Source: Lactimicrobium massiliense (GTDB lineage Bacteria > Bacillota_I > Bacilli_A > Erysipelotrichales > Erysipelotrichaceae). Taken from it: a stretch of DNA of 64,000 nt. The notes below the pieces were generated by a model. It was not told the DNA's origin. It did not search any database and saw only the letters and a program-made list of their open reading frames with translations. The stretch's first letter is position 1; each line of letters begins with the position of its first letter. The stretch spans positions 124,001-188,000 of the forward strand of contig NZ_OUNG01000002.1 of NCBI RefSeq assembly GCF_900343155.1. Reading direction: 5' to 3'. Positions 8,117-16,148 of the stretch are shown piece after piece. A program made the translations under genes and the position numbers.

Positions 8117-8889
8117 GCGGCTTTCACCTGTGGATCTGTGGATTTAGGAACAACTTTTCCGTTATATACCTGATCCAGTACATCTTTGGTTACCTTGTCA
8201 GCAGGTCCGTCATAGACGACATGGCCGGCACGGATACCAATGACTCTTGTGGCGTATTTCAGGGCAAGATCAACATGGTGGATGTTCAGCAGGATGGTGA
8301 TGTTCATATCCTTGTTGATCTTGGCAAAGTCGCTCATGACAACATCAGCCATGATCGGATCCAGTGATGCGACCGGCTCATCGGCGAGGATAATGGACGG
8401 GTTCTGGTTCAGTGTTCTTGCCAGGGCAACACGCTGCATCTGGCCTCCGGACAGCTCATCACATCTGCTGTAGGCCTTGTCGAGAATGTTAACTTTGTCC
8501 AGTGCTTCCAGAGCCTTGATTTTCTGGTCTTTGGAATAGATGGAAAACAGTACTTTGTACCAGGGCATATCCGGTACATTGGCAGTCAGAACGTTATTGA
8601 TGACCGTTGCACGGGAAATCAGGTTGAAGGACTGGAAGATCATGCCAACCTTTCTTCTGAACCGGCGCAGTGCCTTTCCCTTGAGGGTCATGACGTCAAC
8701 ATCATCGACGATCAGCTGACCATCGGTGATATCAATCATGCGGTTGATGGTGCGGATCAGTGTGGACTTGCCGGCACCGGACAGACCGATGATGGCAACG
8801 AACTCTCCCTGTTCAATCTTCAGATTGACATGCTGAAGACCTTTAGTGCCATTTGGATACGTCTTGGAAACATCATTGAATTCAATCAT
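8113..8889 (-). CDS. phnC: Phosphonate-type ABC transporter ATP-binding protein
   Basis: This 258-residue ABC ATPase has all the nucleotide-binding motifs: Walker A GLSGAGKST (about residues 35-43), the Q-loop region MIFQSFNL, signature LSGGQMQR, Walker B IILADEPVASLDP and an H-loop in LLNIHHVDLAL. MIFQSFNLI and VASLDP are typical of PhnC. It powers import through the two PhnE-like permeases encoded directly downstream. A GGAG lies about 13 bases before the ATG, which is a long spacing. A separate promoter precedes this gene, after the terminator that follows phnD. Confidence 0.88.
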   Translation of the reverse strand: MIEFNDVSKTYPNGTKGLQHVNLKIEQGEFVAIIGLSGAGKSTLIRTINRMIDITDGQLIVDDVDVMTLKGKALRRFRRKVGMIFQSFNLISRATVINNVLTANVPDMPWYKVLFSIYSKDQKIKALEALDKVNILDKAYSRCDELSGGQMQRVALARTLNQNPSIILADEPVASLDPIMADVVMSDFAKINKDMNITILLNIHHVDLALKYATRVIGIRAGHVVYDGPADKVTKDVLDQVYNGKVVPKSTDPQVKAA

Positions 8890-8926
8890 TTATGTGTATT
8901 CTCCAATTTTCTTTTGAAACAACACA

Positions 8927-8954
8927 ATTATATAAGAAAGCACATTTGGCGCAA
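8927..8954 (-). promoter_or_regulatory. Internal promoter for phnC-phnE-phnE
   Basis: On the minus strand, TTGCGC (8954-8949) and TATAAT (8932-8927) are separated by 16 bases. They lie between the terminator after phnD and the phnC start. With the terminator, this suggests independent control of the binding protein and the transporter core. Confidence 0.5.
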
Positions 8955-9033
8955 TAAAAACCGGCAGGAATATAGCCTGTAAAGCCATGTATTCCGTGCA
9001 TCCTGTCATATCTTGACAGACCAGAAAGGATAC

Positions 9034-9063
9034 AAAAAGCCATGCATATCTGCATGCATGGCT
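9034..9063 (-). terminator. Terminator/attenuator between phnD and phnC
   Basis: AGCCATGCAT and ATGCATGGCT (9038-9047 and 9054-9063) form a perfect 10-bp stem with a 6-base loop. On the minus strand it is followed by U5. It lies 24 bases after the phnD stop, so most phnD transcripts should end here. Confidence 0.85.
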
Positions 9064-9086
9064 TGGTGTGAATCAATTGTTCAGGC

Positions 9087-10175
9087 TCAGTTGCCGGAAA
9101 CTTCCTTCAGACCTTCACGGATGGAGTCATAGTCAGAATCGTTGGCCTTCTCATAACCTGTATGAGAGTAGACAGCGAAGATCTTCTTGCCTTCATCAGT
9201 GCCGGCGATCTCCATCATAGCATCCTGGAATGCGGAGATGAAGTCGTCGTTGTAGATGTCCGGGTTAGCCTTTGTGACTGCAACGGTATCGTTGTAGATC
9301 TTGTCGGTAACGCCGATGACACTCATTTCGTTCCAGATGGAATCGGATCTGCCGAAGCCCTGGATACCTGTGGAATCCTGCTCAGTTGTCGGTGTTGTCC
9401 ATGCCTGCTCATAGTCCATACGGCCATCAGCGTAGCAGAGAACGACATCAACGGAACCTGCAGCAGCCTCAGCAAAGGCTGTCGGATAGTTTGTCTGTGT
9501 TGTGTTGGAGAGATCAGAGATCTTCTTGCCGTCATAGTTCTGCATCAGCCACAGAGACGGGAAGATATAGCCAGAGGAAGATGTTGTGGATGCGACTGCC
9601 CAGCTTGCATTGTTCAGATCGTCCCATGTCAGCTTTTCACCAGCTGCAACCTTGGCAGCAAGTGCCTTGCCCTTCTCGGACGGACCAGCATAGATCAGGC
9701 CTCTGTAGTAAGTGACAGGTTCACCGGTAACACGTGTTGTCTTGTTGGCATCGCCGTTCCATGTTGTAGGATCGGTGGAGTCGTTGGACAGAGCGTCACG
9801 TGTAGCTGTGAGAACAACCTGTGTCTCATCAGAATACTGTGCATAGGTACCTGCCGGCAGCCATGCAATGTCAACAGAACCGGAAGCCAGAGCCTCGCCT
9901 GTGACGTTGTAGTCAGAACCAGCACCAACGGTGATATCAATCTTGCCGATGTTGTAGCCCTTTTCCTTCATTGCGTCGATCAGAAGCTGCGGCAGATCTG
10001 TTGTCTGCTTCAGAATTGTCTCGGCATCACGAGAAGGTACGAACTGCATCTTGATCTCATCGATGTCCTTGGATCCGGATGCAGCTGTGGAAGAAGCAGC
10101 AGCGGCACTGCCCCCACCGCAGCCAGCCAGCATGGCAGCGGCCAGAAGTGAAACGGTAACCTTTTTAATGTTCAT
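9087..10175 (-). CDS. phnD: Phosphonate-type ABC transporter substrate-binding lipoprotein
   Basis: This 362-residue lipoprotein begins with a short signal and lipobox, LLAAAMLAGCGGG, with the lipidated Cys at about residue 20. The mature protein is a type II periplasmic-binding fold of the PhnD family. Typical features are MQFVPSRDAETI at the first strand, GSVDIAWLPAGTYA, and SSSGYIFPSLWL in the ligand-binding cleft. The start ATG 10175 was chosen because it gives the signal peptide directly and follows a GGGAGGA ribosome binding site at good spacing. The same frame is open further upstream but without a plausible start. Putting the binding protein first, with a terminator after it, is unlike the common phnCDE order. 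Confidence 0.85.
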   Translation of the reverse strand: MNIKKVTVSLLAAAMLAGCGGGSAAAASSTAASGSKDIDEIKMQFVPSRDAETILKQTTDLPQLLIDAMKEKGYNIGKIDITVGAGSDYNVTGEALASGSVDIAWLPAGTYAQYSDETQVVLTATRDALSNDSTDPTTWNGDANKTTRVTGEPVTYYRGLIYAGPSEKGKALAAKVAAGEKLTWDDLNNASWAVASTTSSSGYIFPSLWLMQNYDGKKISDLSNTTQTNYPTAFAEAAAGSVDVVLCYADGRMDYEQAWTTPTTEQDSTGIQGFGRSDSIWNEMSVIGVTDKIYNDTVAVTKANPDIYNDDFISAFQDAMMEIAGTDEGKKIFAVYSHTGYEKANDSDYDSIREGLKEVSGN

Positions 10176-10411
10176 AATTCCTCCCTTTGAATTGAACATG
10201 AGAATGATAGCACATGGAAAGTTTTCGAAGAATAAATTTTGGGTAAAGAATGCGGCAGATACGCTTCTACGACGTGAAGAAATCGGAATCTTGCAAAAAG
10301 TTTTCATGTAACAAATTGCATTTTCTGCCTGAGACGGGATATTGACATTCTGCTGGATGTGTTTTTGTGCATGTAAGCGATTGCGCGTGTCCAACAGGCA
10401 TTTTCTTATAC

Positions 10412-10417
10412 TATAAT
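10412..10417 (+). promoter_or_regulatory. Candidate -10 element of gpmI
   Basis: TATAAT lies 24 bases before the gpmI ATG, with only a weak -35 match (TGTCCA, 10388-10393, spacing 18). A TTGACA further upstream (10342-10347) has no good -10 partner. The space to the ATG leaves room for the AGAAGGAG ribosome binding site. Confidence 0.4.
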
Positions 10418-10441
10418 GAAGCGTGTAGAAGGAGAATACAT

Positions 10442-12031
10442 ATGGGAAAACCAGTAGTATTAGTTGTAATGGATGGTGTTGGCTGGACTGAGAAGGACCA
10501 TGGCAATGCTGTTCTGCATGCGTATAAGCCGCAGATTGATGAGCTGATGACAAAGTGGCCGCACACAACGATCAAGGCATCGGGTGTTGCAGTTGGTCTG
10601 CCGACTGACAAGGACATGGGCAACTCTGAGGTTGGCCACAATGCTCTTGGCTGCGGACAGATTTATTCACAGGGTGCCAAGCTTGTCAATGAGTCGATTG
10701 AATCCGGCAAGATCTATGAGTCTCAGGCATGGAAGGATGCTGTGAAGTATGCTAAGGAACATGATGGCAAGCTGCATTTCATCGGTTTGCTGTCTGACGG
10801 CAATGTGCATTCCAACATTTCTCATCTGATTGCCATGCTGAAGGAATCCAAGAAGGAAGGACTGAAGCAGGTACGCGTGCATGCCCTTCTGGATGGCCGT
10901 GATGTACCGGAGACAAGTGCTCTGCAGTATGTCGATCAGCTGGAAGATGTCATCAAGTCTTTGAATGATGACAATTATCATTGTGCGATTGCCTCCGGCG
11001 GCGGCCGTATGGTCATTACGATGGACCGTTATGAAGCTGACTGGGGCATGGTTGAGAAAGGCTGGCACATCCATGTGATGGGTGATGGCAGAAAGTTCTC
11101 TTCTGCCCGTGAGGCTATTGAGACATACCGCAAGGAAGGCGGCTATACAGATCAGTATCTGCCGGGCTTTGTGGTAGCTGACAAGGATGGCAATCCGGTT
11201 GGTACGATTGATGATGGCGATTCGGTCATTCTGTTCAACTTCAGAGGTGACCGTGCTGTTGAGATTTCCAAGGCCTTTGACTACATGAACAAGGGCTTCA
11301 ATGCATTTGATGAGGTCAAGAAGCCGAAGGTATACTATGCAGGCATGCTGCAGTATGATGGCGATCTCAAGCTGCCTGAGCACTTCCTGGTTGAACCGCC
11401 GCACATTGAGCATACAATGAGCGAGTATCTTGTACAGAAGGGTGTGCACAGCTTTGCATGCTCTGAGACTCAGAAGTTTGGACATGTGACATACTTCTGG
11501 AATGGCAACCGTTCTGAGAAGTTCTCTGATGAGCTGGAAGACTGGGTTGAGATTCCTTCCGATATCATTCCGTTTGACAAGAAGCCTTGGATGAAGGCCT
11601 GCGAGATCACAGATAAGATGGTTGAGGCTATTGCCTCTGGCAAGTATCAGTTCCTGCGCTGCAACTATCCGAATGGCGATATGGTCGGCCATACTGGCAA
11701 CTATGAGGCAACCATGATTGGTGTCGAGTCTGTTGACCTGATGCTGAGAAGACTGATGGATGCCTGCAAGAAGTATGACTACACACTGATTGTGACTGCA
11801 GACCATGGCAACTCCGATGAGATGTATGACAAGGGAACAAACCCGGATGGCACACCGAAACCGAAGACATCTCATTCTCTGGCAAGAGTTCCGTTTGCCA
11901 TTTACAATGGTCCGGAAGGCACAGAGATGAAGGAAGGAGACGACTTCGGTCTGGCAAATGTTGCGGCTACTGTCGTCAAGATCCTTGGTTATGAGAAGCC
12001 TGAGTGGTGGCTGGAATCCATCATCAAGTAA
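10442..12031 (+). CDS. gpmI: 2,3-bisphosphoglycerate-independent phosphoglycerate mutase
   Basis: This 529-residue cytoplasmic glycolytic enzyme interconverts 3- and 2-phosphoglycerate using two Mn(II). The first metal site is VVMDGVGW. The phospho-enzyme nucleophile is Ser62 in DMGNSEVGHNALG, the same residue number as in characterised enzymes. VRVHALLDGRDVPE lines the substrate pocket and TADHGNSDEMYD supplies late metal ligands. The length is slightly above the usual 510. The start at 10442 follows AGAAGGAG at the right distance; an upstream in-frame extension from 10367 is not conserved in the family. It stands alone between a promoter and a strong terminator. Confidence 0.95.
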   Translation: MGKPVVLVVMDGVGWTEKDHGNAVLHAYKPQIDELMTKWPHTTIKASGVAVGLPTDKDMGNSEVGHNALGCGQIYSQGAKLVNESIESGKIYESQAWKDAVKYAKEHDGKLHFIGLLSDGNVHSNISHLIAMLKESKKEGLKQVRVHALLDGRDVPETSALQYVDQLEDVIKSLNDDNYHCAIASGGGRMVITMDRYEADWGMVEKGWHIHVMGDGRKFSSAREAIETYRKEGGYTDQYLPGFVVADKDGNPVGTIDDGDSVILFNFRGDRAVEISKAFDYMNKGFNAFDEVKKPKVYYAGMLQYDGDLKLPEHFLVEPPHIEHTMSEYLVQKGVHSFACSETQKFGHVTYFWNGNRSEKFSDELEDWVEIPSDIIPFDKKPWMKACEITDKMVEAIASGKYQFLRCNYPNGDMVGHTGNYEATMIGVESVDLMLRRLMDACKKYDYTLIVTADHGNSDEMYDKGTNPDGTPKPKTSHSLARVPFAIYNGPEGTEMKEGDDFGLANVAATVVKILGYEKPEWWLESIIK

Positions 12032-12045
12032 TCATCACGACATTT

Positions 12046-12100
12046 AAAAGAGGATGCACAGTGAATCTAAGTGAAGATTTACTGGCACCCTCTTTTTTTT
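12046..12100 (+). terminator. Terminator of gpmI
   Basis: A long imperfect hairpin (AAAGAGGATGC...CAGTGAATCT paired with AGATTTACTG...GCACCCTCT) is followed by eight T ending at 12100. Confidence 0.9.
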
Positions 12101-12112
12101 GCTTTCTTTCGA

Positions 12113-12328
12113 TTACTTTTTCATATTGATCTTGTCATCGAAATATACAAGGCAGCGCAGAGTAAGGCCGGCTGCAATTGCCGCAGGGAAAAAGATTCTG
12201 TCTGATTCTGTCATGCCAGCTTTCAGCAGGCTGGATGCTGCAAAGAAATGATTGTAAGTCAGTTTGATCAGGAACCAGATCCCCAGAACGATGAAGAAGT
12301 ATTTGGTTCTTCCACGCAGCTTTTCCAT
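12113..12328 (-). CDS. Small membrane protein, unknown
   Basis: I do not recognise this 71-residue protein. It has a basic N-terminus (MEKLRGRTK) followed by two hydrophobic stretches, YFFIVLGIWFLIKLTY (about residues 10-25) and FFPAAIAAGLTLRCLVYF (about 46-63), so two membrane helices are likely. A short charged tail (DDKINMKK) ends it. AGGAG lies just upstream of the ATG. It is convergent with gpmI and divergent from the ATPase gene at 12426. The gene signals are reasonable but no function can be given. Confidence 0.5.
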   Translation of the reverse strand: MEKLRGRTKYFFIVLGIWFLIKLTYNHFFAASSLLKAGMTESDRIFFPAAIAAGLTLRCLVYFDDKINMKK

Positions 12329-12425
12329 AGCATCTCCTTTGTACAGCAGATATGTAACTTTTTTGAGTCTGCAATGATAACGGCAAATAGCTAATTACAG
12401 TTTCATTATACAAGGTGGAGTAATA

Positions 12426-13568
12426 ATGGAGACGGTAATCATGATCGTAATAGATTTGAAACTTGATAATTTTAAGGCATTCAGGAATTTTCATCTCAAT
12501 ATGTCTTATCCAAAAAAGGTTGTTCATTCGACGATCGTGGATGAGTGTCTGAAGGGAAGAACAAATTTCAGATATAAGAAGCTGAATATTCTGATGGGTG
12601 GAAATGCGACTGGTAAGACGAGTCTTGGCAGAGTGATGGCAGATATTTTTGCATTTATTTCCCGCAAAGAGTATCTGGCTTTAGTCAATGATATTTCTGA
12701 TCAGAGCAGGCCAGCTTTCTTTTCAATTGATTTTGTGCCGGATGGAAAGCTGGAATTATATCAGTTAAAGACAGTATTTGATGCGTCTGCAAATGGCCAG
12801 TATGCCAATGAAATGATTCATGCATACCTTAAGAAAGCCAACATTGATAATGGAGACAGTTATGAGAAATGTATTGAGAGGATAAATTCTGTTAACGAAA
12901 TAGAAAAGCTTTGGAATGTTGTGCTGGAGAAAATTCCTCCGATTTCCTGGTATCTCGCCTCAACATCTAATAATCCATTTGTGCATATTCGCAATAATGC
13001 GGATGATGATTATCTGAAGGTGTTTTCTACTGTGCTGCAGTCAATTGACCCATCAATTGAGAAAGTAAGCAGAATTGATGGAACATCCGATTCTTATATG
13101 ATTCATCTGAAAGATATTGATGTCATCATACAGCAAGGACAGATATTAAAAGAAGATCTGCTTTCCAGCGGTACAAGAGCCGGCATAGATATTGCGGATA
13201 TGATGTCATGGCTGCTTAAAGACCTGAGCAGATTCTTCTATTGTGATGAAAAGTTTGCGTATGTAAGCAGCGATATCGAAAAAGCTTTTCTGGCAGTGAT
13301 GGTTGAATGTCTTCCGGAAAATGGGCAGATATTCTTTACTACACATAATCTGGATATTCTGGATATGCAATATCCCAAACATTCATTCTGTTTCTTGAAG
13401 AAGAACGTAAATGATGAAAAAATGCCGATTTCCTGTGTGTGGGCATCAGACTATTTGAAACGTAATACAGATTCTGTACGAAGTGCAGTTGAAAATGATT
13501 TGTTTTCAGTGTCTCCGTCTGTGGATCTTGTTTATAAGCTGGCTGATCTTGAGAAACGAAGTGTCTGA
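12426..13568 (+). CDS. AAA-type ATPase (AAA_21/OLD-like), first gene of a two-gene module
   Basis: This 380-residue SMC/OLD-like ATPase has Walker A GGNATGKTS (residues 58-66), a signature-like LLSSGTRAGIDIADM, Walker B followed by Glu in FFYCDEKFAYV, and an H-loop in FFTTHNLDILDM. Proteins of this build are often encoded directly before a TOPRIM or nuclease partner in phage-defence modules (OLD/Gabija/PARIS-like pairs). The next gene overlaps its stop (TGATG), so translation is coupled, but that partner is broken. The start ATG 12426 follows GGTGGAG; ATG 12441 is the alternative. The gene is more A/T-rich than its neighbours, which fits horizontal gain. The defence role is inferred. Confidence 0.7.
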   Translation: METVIMIVIDLKLDNFKAFRNFHLNMSYPKKVVHSTIVDECLKGRTNFRYKKLNILMGGNATGKTSLGRVMADIFAFISRKEYLALVNDISDQSRPAFFSIDFVPDGKLELYQLKTVFDASANGQYANEMIHAYLKKANIDNGDSYEKCIERINSVNEIEKLWNVVLEKIPPISWYLASTSNNPFVHIRNNADDDYLKVFSTVLQSIDPSIEKVSRIDGTSDSYMIHLKDIDVIIQQGQILKEDLLSSGTRAGIDIADMMSWLLKDLSRFFYCDEKFAYVSSDIEKAFLAVMVECLPENGQIFFTTHNLDILDMQYPKHSFCFLKKNVNDEKMPISCVWASDYLKRNTDSVRSAVENDLFSVSPSVDLVYKLADLEKRSV

Positions 13569-13968
13569 TGGCTTTGAAGAATTATTGCTATTTTGTAGAA
13601 GGTGCTGATGAGAAAAAGATCATTGATACACTTGAAACTGATATGAAACTGATCAGCCTGGAAAAGTGTATGTTGTTAATCCGGTTCAGGAAAAAATCCC
13701 AATGAGCAGTATTCTGAAAGCAAATATTAAACTGATTTCTTCAAGCAGGAATGATTTAAGGACTATTTGCGTGACTCAGGTAAAGAACCTTGAAGATGAG
13801 CTTATCCGCAGCTGTGATATCGGGAATATTCGTGAACTGACAAATAGCAGATCAGACCGCTTTTTTGAGATCAGATCATTATTTCTGCGTGAACATTTCT
13901 GGGAAAAAAGCACCAGAAGAAAGATGCGAAAACAATTTGAGTTTTTCGTATTTTCAGCTGTTATGTAA
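13568..13968 (+). pseudogene. Broken partner of the ATPase, TOPRIM-like N-terminus
   Basis: Translation from ATG 13568 gives MALKNYCYFVEGADEKKII..., whose FVEG-x-E start resembles TOPRIM/RloB-like nucleases. It stops after 45 codons at TGA 13705. The rest continues in another frame from about 13660 (KVYVVNPVQEKIPMSS...). Adding one base near 13650-13660 would join the two parts, so a single-base deletion is the simplest reading. The expected acidic strand (LVFDTD-like) after SSILKANIK is missing, which suggests a second internal deletion. The 3' end runs into the left end of the IS1111-group element, whose first bases supply the stop TAA at 13966-13968. Confidence 0.65.
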
Positions 13969-13974
13969 AAGCCA

Positions 13975-14350
13975 ATGTCAAGTGCTAGTTTCGGATTGAT
14001 TCAATATTTTTTGTCTGCTGTTGAAGGCATGAGGAAAGAGTCTCGGATTTTCAACAGTTCGCGGTATTTAGCCATTCTGTTATTCGTGTATCAGGGACAA
14101 ATGCTCTCCCACCCCACAGGCCAATGGTTTCGCCGCCAGCTCTGCTGTCTAAAATCGTGGATCACCATGGAAACGTGCCATCATAGCTGAACCGCAGATA
14201 GCTGAACCATCCAGTTCAAATCCGGGCTGCTCCTTCCTGATGCCTTCAGTCTAATTCATATCCTCCTGTTTGTTTTTAGGTCATTCAATGATTTCCTGAT
14301 CTGAAGTGCTCAACGCAAGTCTTGACTGCCCGACAATCGATAAAATCATC
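13975..14350 (-). ncRNA. Candidate guide (seek/bridge) RNA region of the IS1111-group element
   Basis: There is no plausible gene in these 375 bases downstream of the transposase. The region contains a direct repeat of ATAGCTGAACC (14183-14193 and 14198-14208) in a stretch otherwise rich in short inverted pairs. IS1111-group elements are known to encode target-selecting RNAs in this position. The exact ends and fold are not determined here. Confidence 0.4.
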
Positions 14351-15478
14351 TTACGCAAGAACAGTATGAATATTGCCTGTCATCATTCCCCATATAAAGC
14401 ATGCCAGCTCACGTGCTATGGCTACTGTTGCTTTGTTATGGCTCTTTCGATTGTGAAGCACAAGACGCATGTATCTCTTCCGGAGGCGTTCATTCGCTCT
14501 GTCCGCATATGCAATGACTTCAGGAGCGTTTCCTTCCTGCCGCTTCTTCAGAGCTTCACTTTTGCCGTATGATGCCCGGGAGAAGGATTGTGCACATTCG
14601 ACAAAGAGTTTTCTCAAAAAGGTGTTTCCCTGTTTTGTTATTCCCGTCTGATTCTGATCATCGCTGCTGCTGAGTTCTCCTGCAACCAGGCCCAGAAATG
14701 CCGCAAAGTTCTTTGCTTTAACGAATCTGGTGAAATCCCCAATCTCCACAATCAAAGCCAGAGCAGTAAGAACCTTGATCGACTTAAAACAGATCAGTTT
14801 GTGCACTGCCTCACGGTATTTATCCTTTTCAGCGATCTCTTCAATGCGTCTATTCATCTGTTCCAGACGATCAGAAACTGTTTCATATGACAGCAGGTAA
14901 GAATCCAGTGTTTCCTTATTAATCTCCTCCAACGGAAGTTCTTTAAGCCACTTCAAGTGCTTCTTTGTCCAGTAGCTTTTGCCATCGGTATACTGATACC
15001 CATGCCTGGTAGTAAAGGCACAGATCTGCTGTTTGATCACTCTGAGCTGCTTCTTGTGATCCTGCTGCATACGGATGAAATCACGTACTGATTCATCTTC
15101 TTCATCGGGGGTATAGACTTCGCTGTATTCATGATTCTTCAGCGATCTGGCAATCGCTTCAGCATCCCGCTTGTCTGTTTTCTTCCTGCGCCGTCTGTTT
15201 ATTTCTGTTCCGGTAATCGAAGCAGGGGCAAGGATTTTTGCGGTAAGACCATTCCTCTCAAGATCACGCTTCAGTTTAAATCCAAGGCAGCCAGCTTCAT
15301 ATCCAACAACGATCTCTGTATCATTTCCAACCTTTTTTCTGATTCCCTTGCAGTAGCTGATGATGTTAGCAACAGCAGGGGAATAGGTATTTGTGTTCAC
15401 AGGTGCTGCTGATCCTTCAAGATAAGTCGAAAGAGTGTAGTTTGTAGTGTGTGCATCAATTCCAACGTATGCTATCAT
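14351..15478 (-). CDS. IS110-family (IS1111 group) transposase/recombinase
   Basis: This 375-residue recombinase has an N-terminal RuvC-like DEDD domain (VGIDAHT with Asp7; a second acidic site in VGYEAGCLG; KTDKRDAEAIA with further acidic residues). Its C-terminal Tnp_20 domain contains GELSSSDDQNQTGITKQGN, where the conserved catalytic serine of this family lies. A basic RRRRKKTDKRD stretch precedes the last DEDD residues. The start ATG 15478 follows AGGAAGG and gives the standard N-terminus; the frame is open further upstream without a ribosome binding site. All motifs look intact, so the enzyme may be active. Confidence 0.9.
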   Translation of the reverse strand: MIAYVGIDAHTTNYTLSTYLEGSAAPVNTNTYSPAVANIISYCKGIRKKVGNDTEIVVGYEAGCLGFKLKRDLERNGLTAKILAPASITGTEINRRRRKKTDKRDAEAIARSLKNHEYSEVYTPDEEDESVRDFIRMQQDHKKQLRVIKQQICAFTTRHGYQYTDGKSYWTKKHLKWLKELPLEEINKETLDSYLLSYETVSDRLEQMNRRIEEIAEKDKYREAVHKLICFKSIKVLTALALIVEIGDFTRFVKAKNFAAFLGLVAGELSSSDDQNQTGITKQGNTFLRKLFVECAQSFSRASYGKSEALKKRQEGNAPEVIAYADRANERLRKRYMRLVLHNRKSHNKATVAIARELACFIWGMMTGNIHTVLA

Positions 15479-15599
15479 GTAAAGGCCTTCCTTTCTTGGA
15501 TGAGGCAACTTCCCCCATCTTATTAAGCCAATAACAAGTATGCGGGATGATCCTCGAACACACAAGTTAATGGAGGGCTTTTACATATTGTCTAATATA

Positions 15600-15686
15600 A
15601 AGACGTGAAAGGATCACCGATGACGGTTGACCCTCTATGCGTTAAAATAACCGCTATCTTTCGAGGGACAAGCGGTTATTTTTTTT
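15600..15686 (+). ncRNA. Candidate antisense RNA antitoxin
   Basis: A perfect 12-bp hairpin, AAAATAACCGCT/AGCGGTTATTTT (15644-15655 and 15671-15682), ends in T-rich sequence on the plus strand. It lies inside the last codons of the minus-strand toxin gene. A plus-strand RNA ending here would overlap the 3' end of the toxin mRNA, as in convergent type I toxin-antitoxin pairs. The 5' end is a guess, as no clear promoter was identified. Confidence 0.35.
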
Positions 15687-15784
15687 GATACGTTATGTGA
15701 GCTGATGCTCAATCCCAGCTTAACTGCTGCGATAGTCAGGGTAATCAATCCAATGATTACCATAACGATCTCATAATCGCTCAT
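15635..15784 (-). CDS. Putative holin-like toxin of a type I toxin-antitoxin system
   Basis: This 49-residue peptide starts MSDYEIVMVIIGLITLTIA, one membrane helix after a short acidic N-terminus. It continues with a polar tail containing SSHNVSKK. This is the pattern of the small peptides annotated as putative holin-like toxin in Bacillota (TxpA/Fst-like), which insert in the membrane when their antisense RNA is absent. I chose ATG 15784 because it gives exactly this N-terminus; a 15-codon upstream extension lacks the family pattern. The perfect hairpin inside the 3' end of the gene (15644-15682) fits a shared end with a convergent antisense RNA. Confidence 0.6.
   Translation of the reverse strand: MSDYEIVMVIIGLITLTIAAVKLGLSISSHNVSKKITACPSKDSGYFNA
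15644..15686 (+). terminator. Terminator hairpin inside the toxin gene 3' end
   Basis: The 12-bp perfect stem has a 15-base loop, followed by a T-run on the plus strand. The minus strand has only four U after the stem, so the plus-strand transcript is the better fit. Confidence 0.7.
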
Positions 15785-15839
15785 AGGCTGTACCTCACAA
15801 ACCCTGCCGACATCATTGCCGAAAGGCATCTAAGGATGC

Positions 15840-15897
15840 TTTGCTTTAGGAGGGACACCCAACCCCTCCTAAAGCATGACTGCTTCGGAGGGACAAC
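15840..15897. repeat. Hairpin and GAGGGACA motif repeats upstream of the toxin gene
   Basis: TGCTTTAGGAGGG pairs with CCCTCCTAAAGCA (about 15840-15852 and 15864-15876), a 13-bp perfect stem. The motif GAGGGACA occurs within the first arm (about 15847), again near 15887, and in the loop of the terminator at about 15663. The region 15785-16148 holds no gene I can support. The repeated motif suggests duplicated small-RNA units or decayed copies of the toxin locus. Confidence 0.4.
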
Positions 15898-16148
15898 CGC
15901 CACCGCTTATGATGATCCAGCGGGCTTCTTGACCGCTTTTTTATGATATCAGACAGCTTAATACTGCAACAATCATTCCGGAGACGAACCGCCAGGATTG
16001 CTTATGAAACATGGCTATTCATCATTCAGTGTGCTGATACAGCCTGCTGTATATTATGGTATATCTTTTCCTCTGCTGTATAGATCCTGAATTGACGAAT
16101 TACTTGCAGGGATATTGCTTACGGACTTATCATATAGGATTCAATGAC

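Larger units (their letters stand above)
13962..15587 (-). mobile_element. IS110-family element, IS1111 group
   Basis: TATGTAAAAGCC (13962-13973) and its exact reverse complement GGCTTTTACATA (15576-15587) bracket the transposase. Short subterminal inverted repeats of about 12 bp are diagnostic of the IS1111 group within IS110. About 375 non-coding bases lie between the transposase stop and the left repeat, the place where IS1111-group elements encode their guide RNA. The true tips should lie a few bases outside these repeats. The element separates the decayed ATPase module from the toxin locus at 15635. Confidence 0.85.

Noticed and set aside
9162..10151. Long open frame on the plus strand opposite phnD
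   Set aside because: It is the mirror of the Ala/Ser/Thr-rich phnD gene, is Cys-rich with no family resemblance, and has no ribosome binding site. The minus strand has an unambiguous PhnD lipoprotein.
13975..14190. Small plus-strand open frame after the left IS repeat
   Set aside because: It lies wholly in the non-coding end of the IS, lacks a ribosome binding site and matches nothing I know.
14205..14225. GTTCAAATCC-like sequence resembling a tRNA T-arm
   Set aside because: No acceptor, D or anticodon arms can be built around it, and it lies inside the non-coding part of the IS1111-group element.
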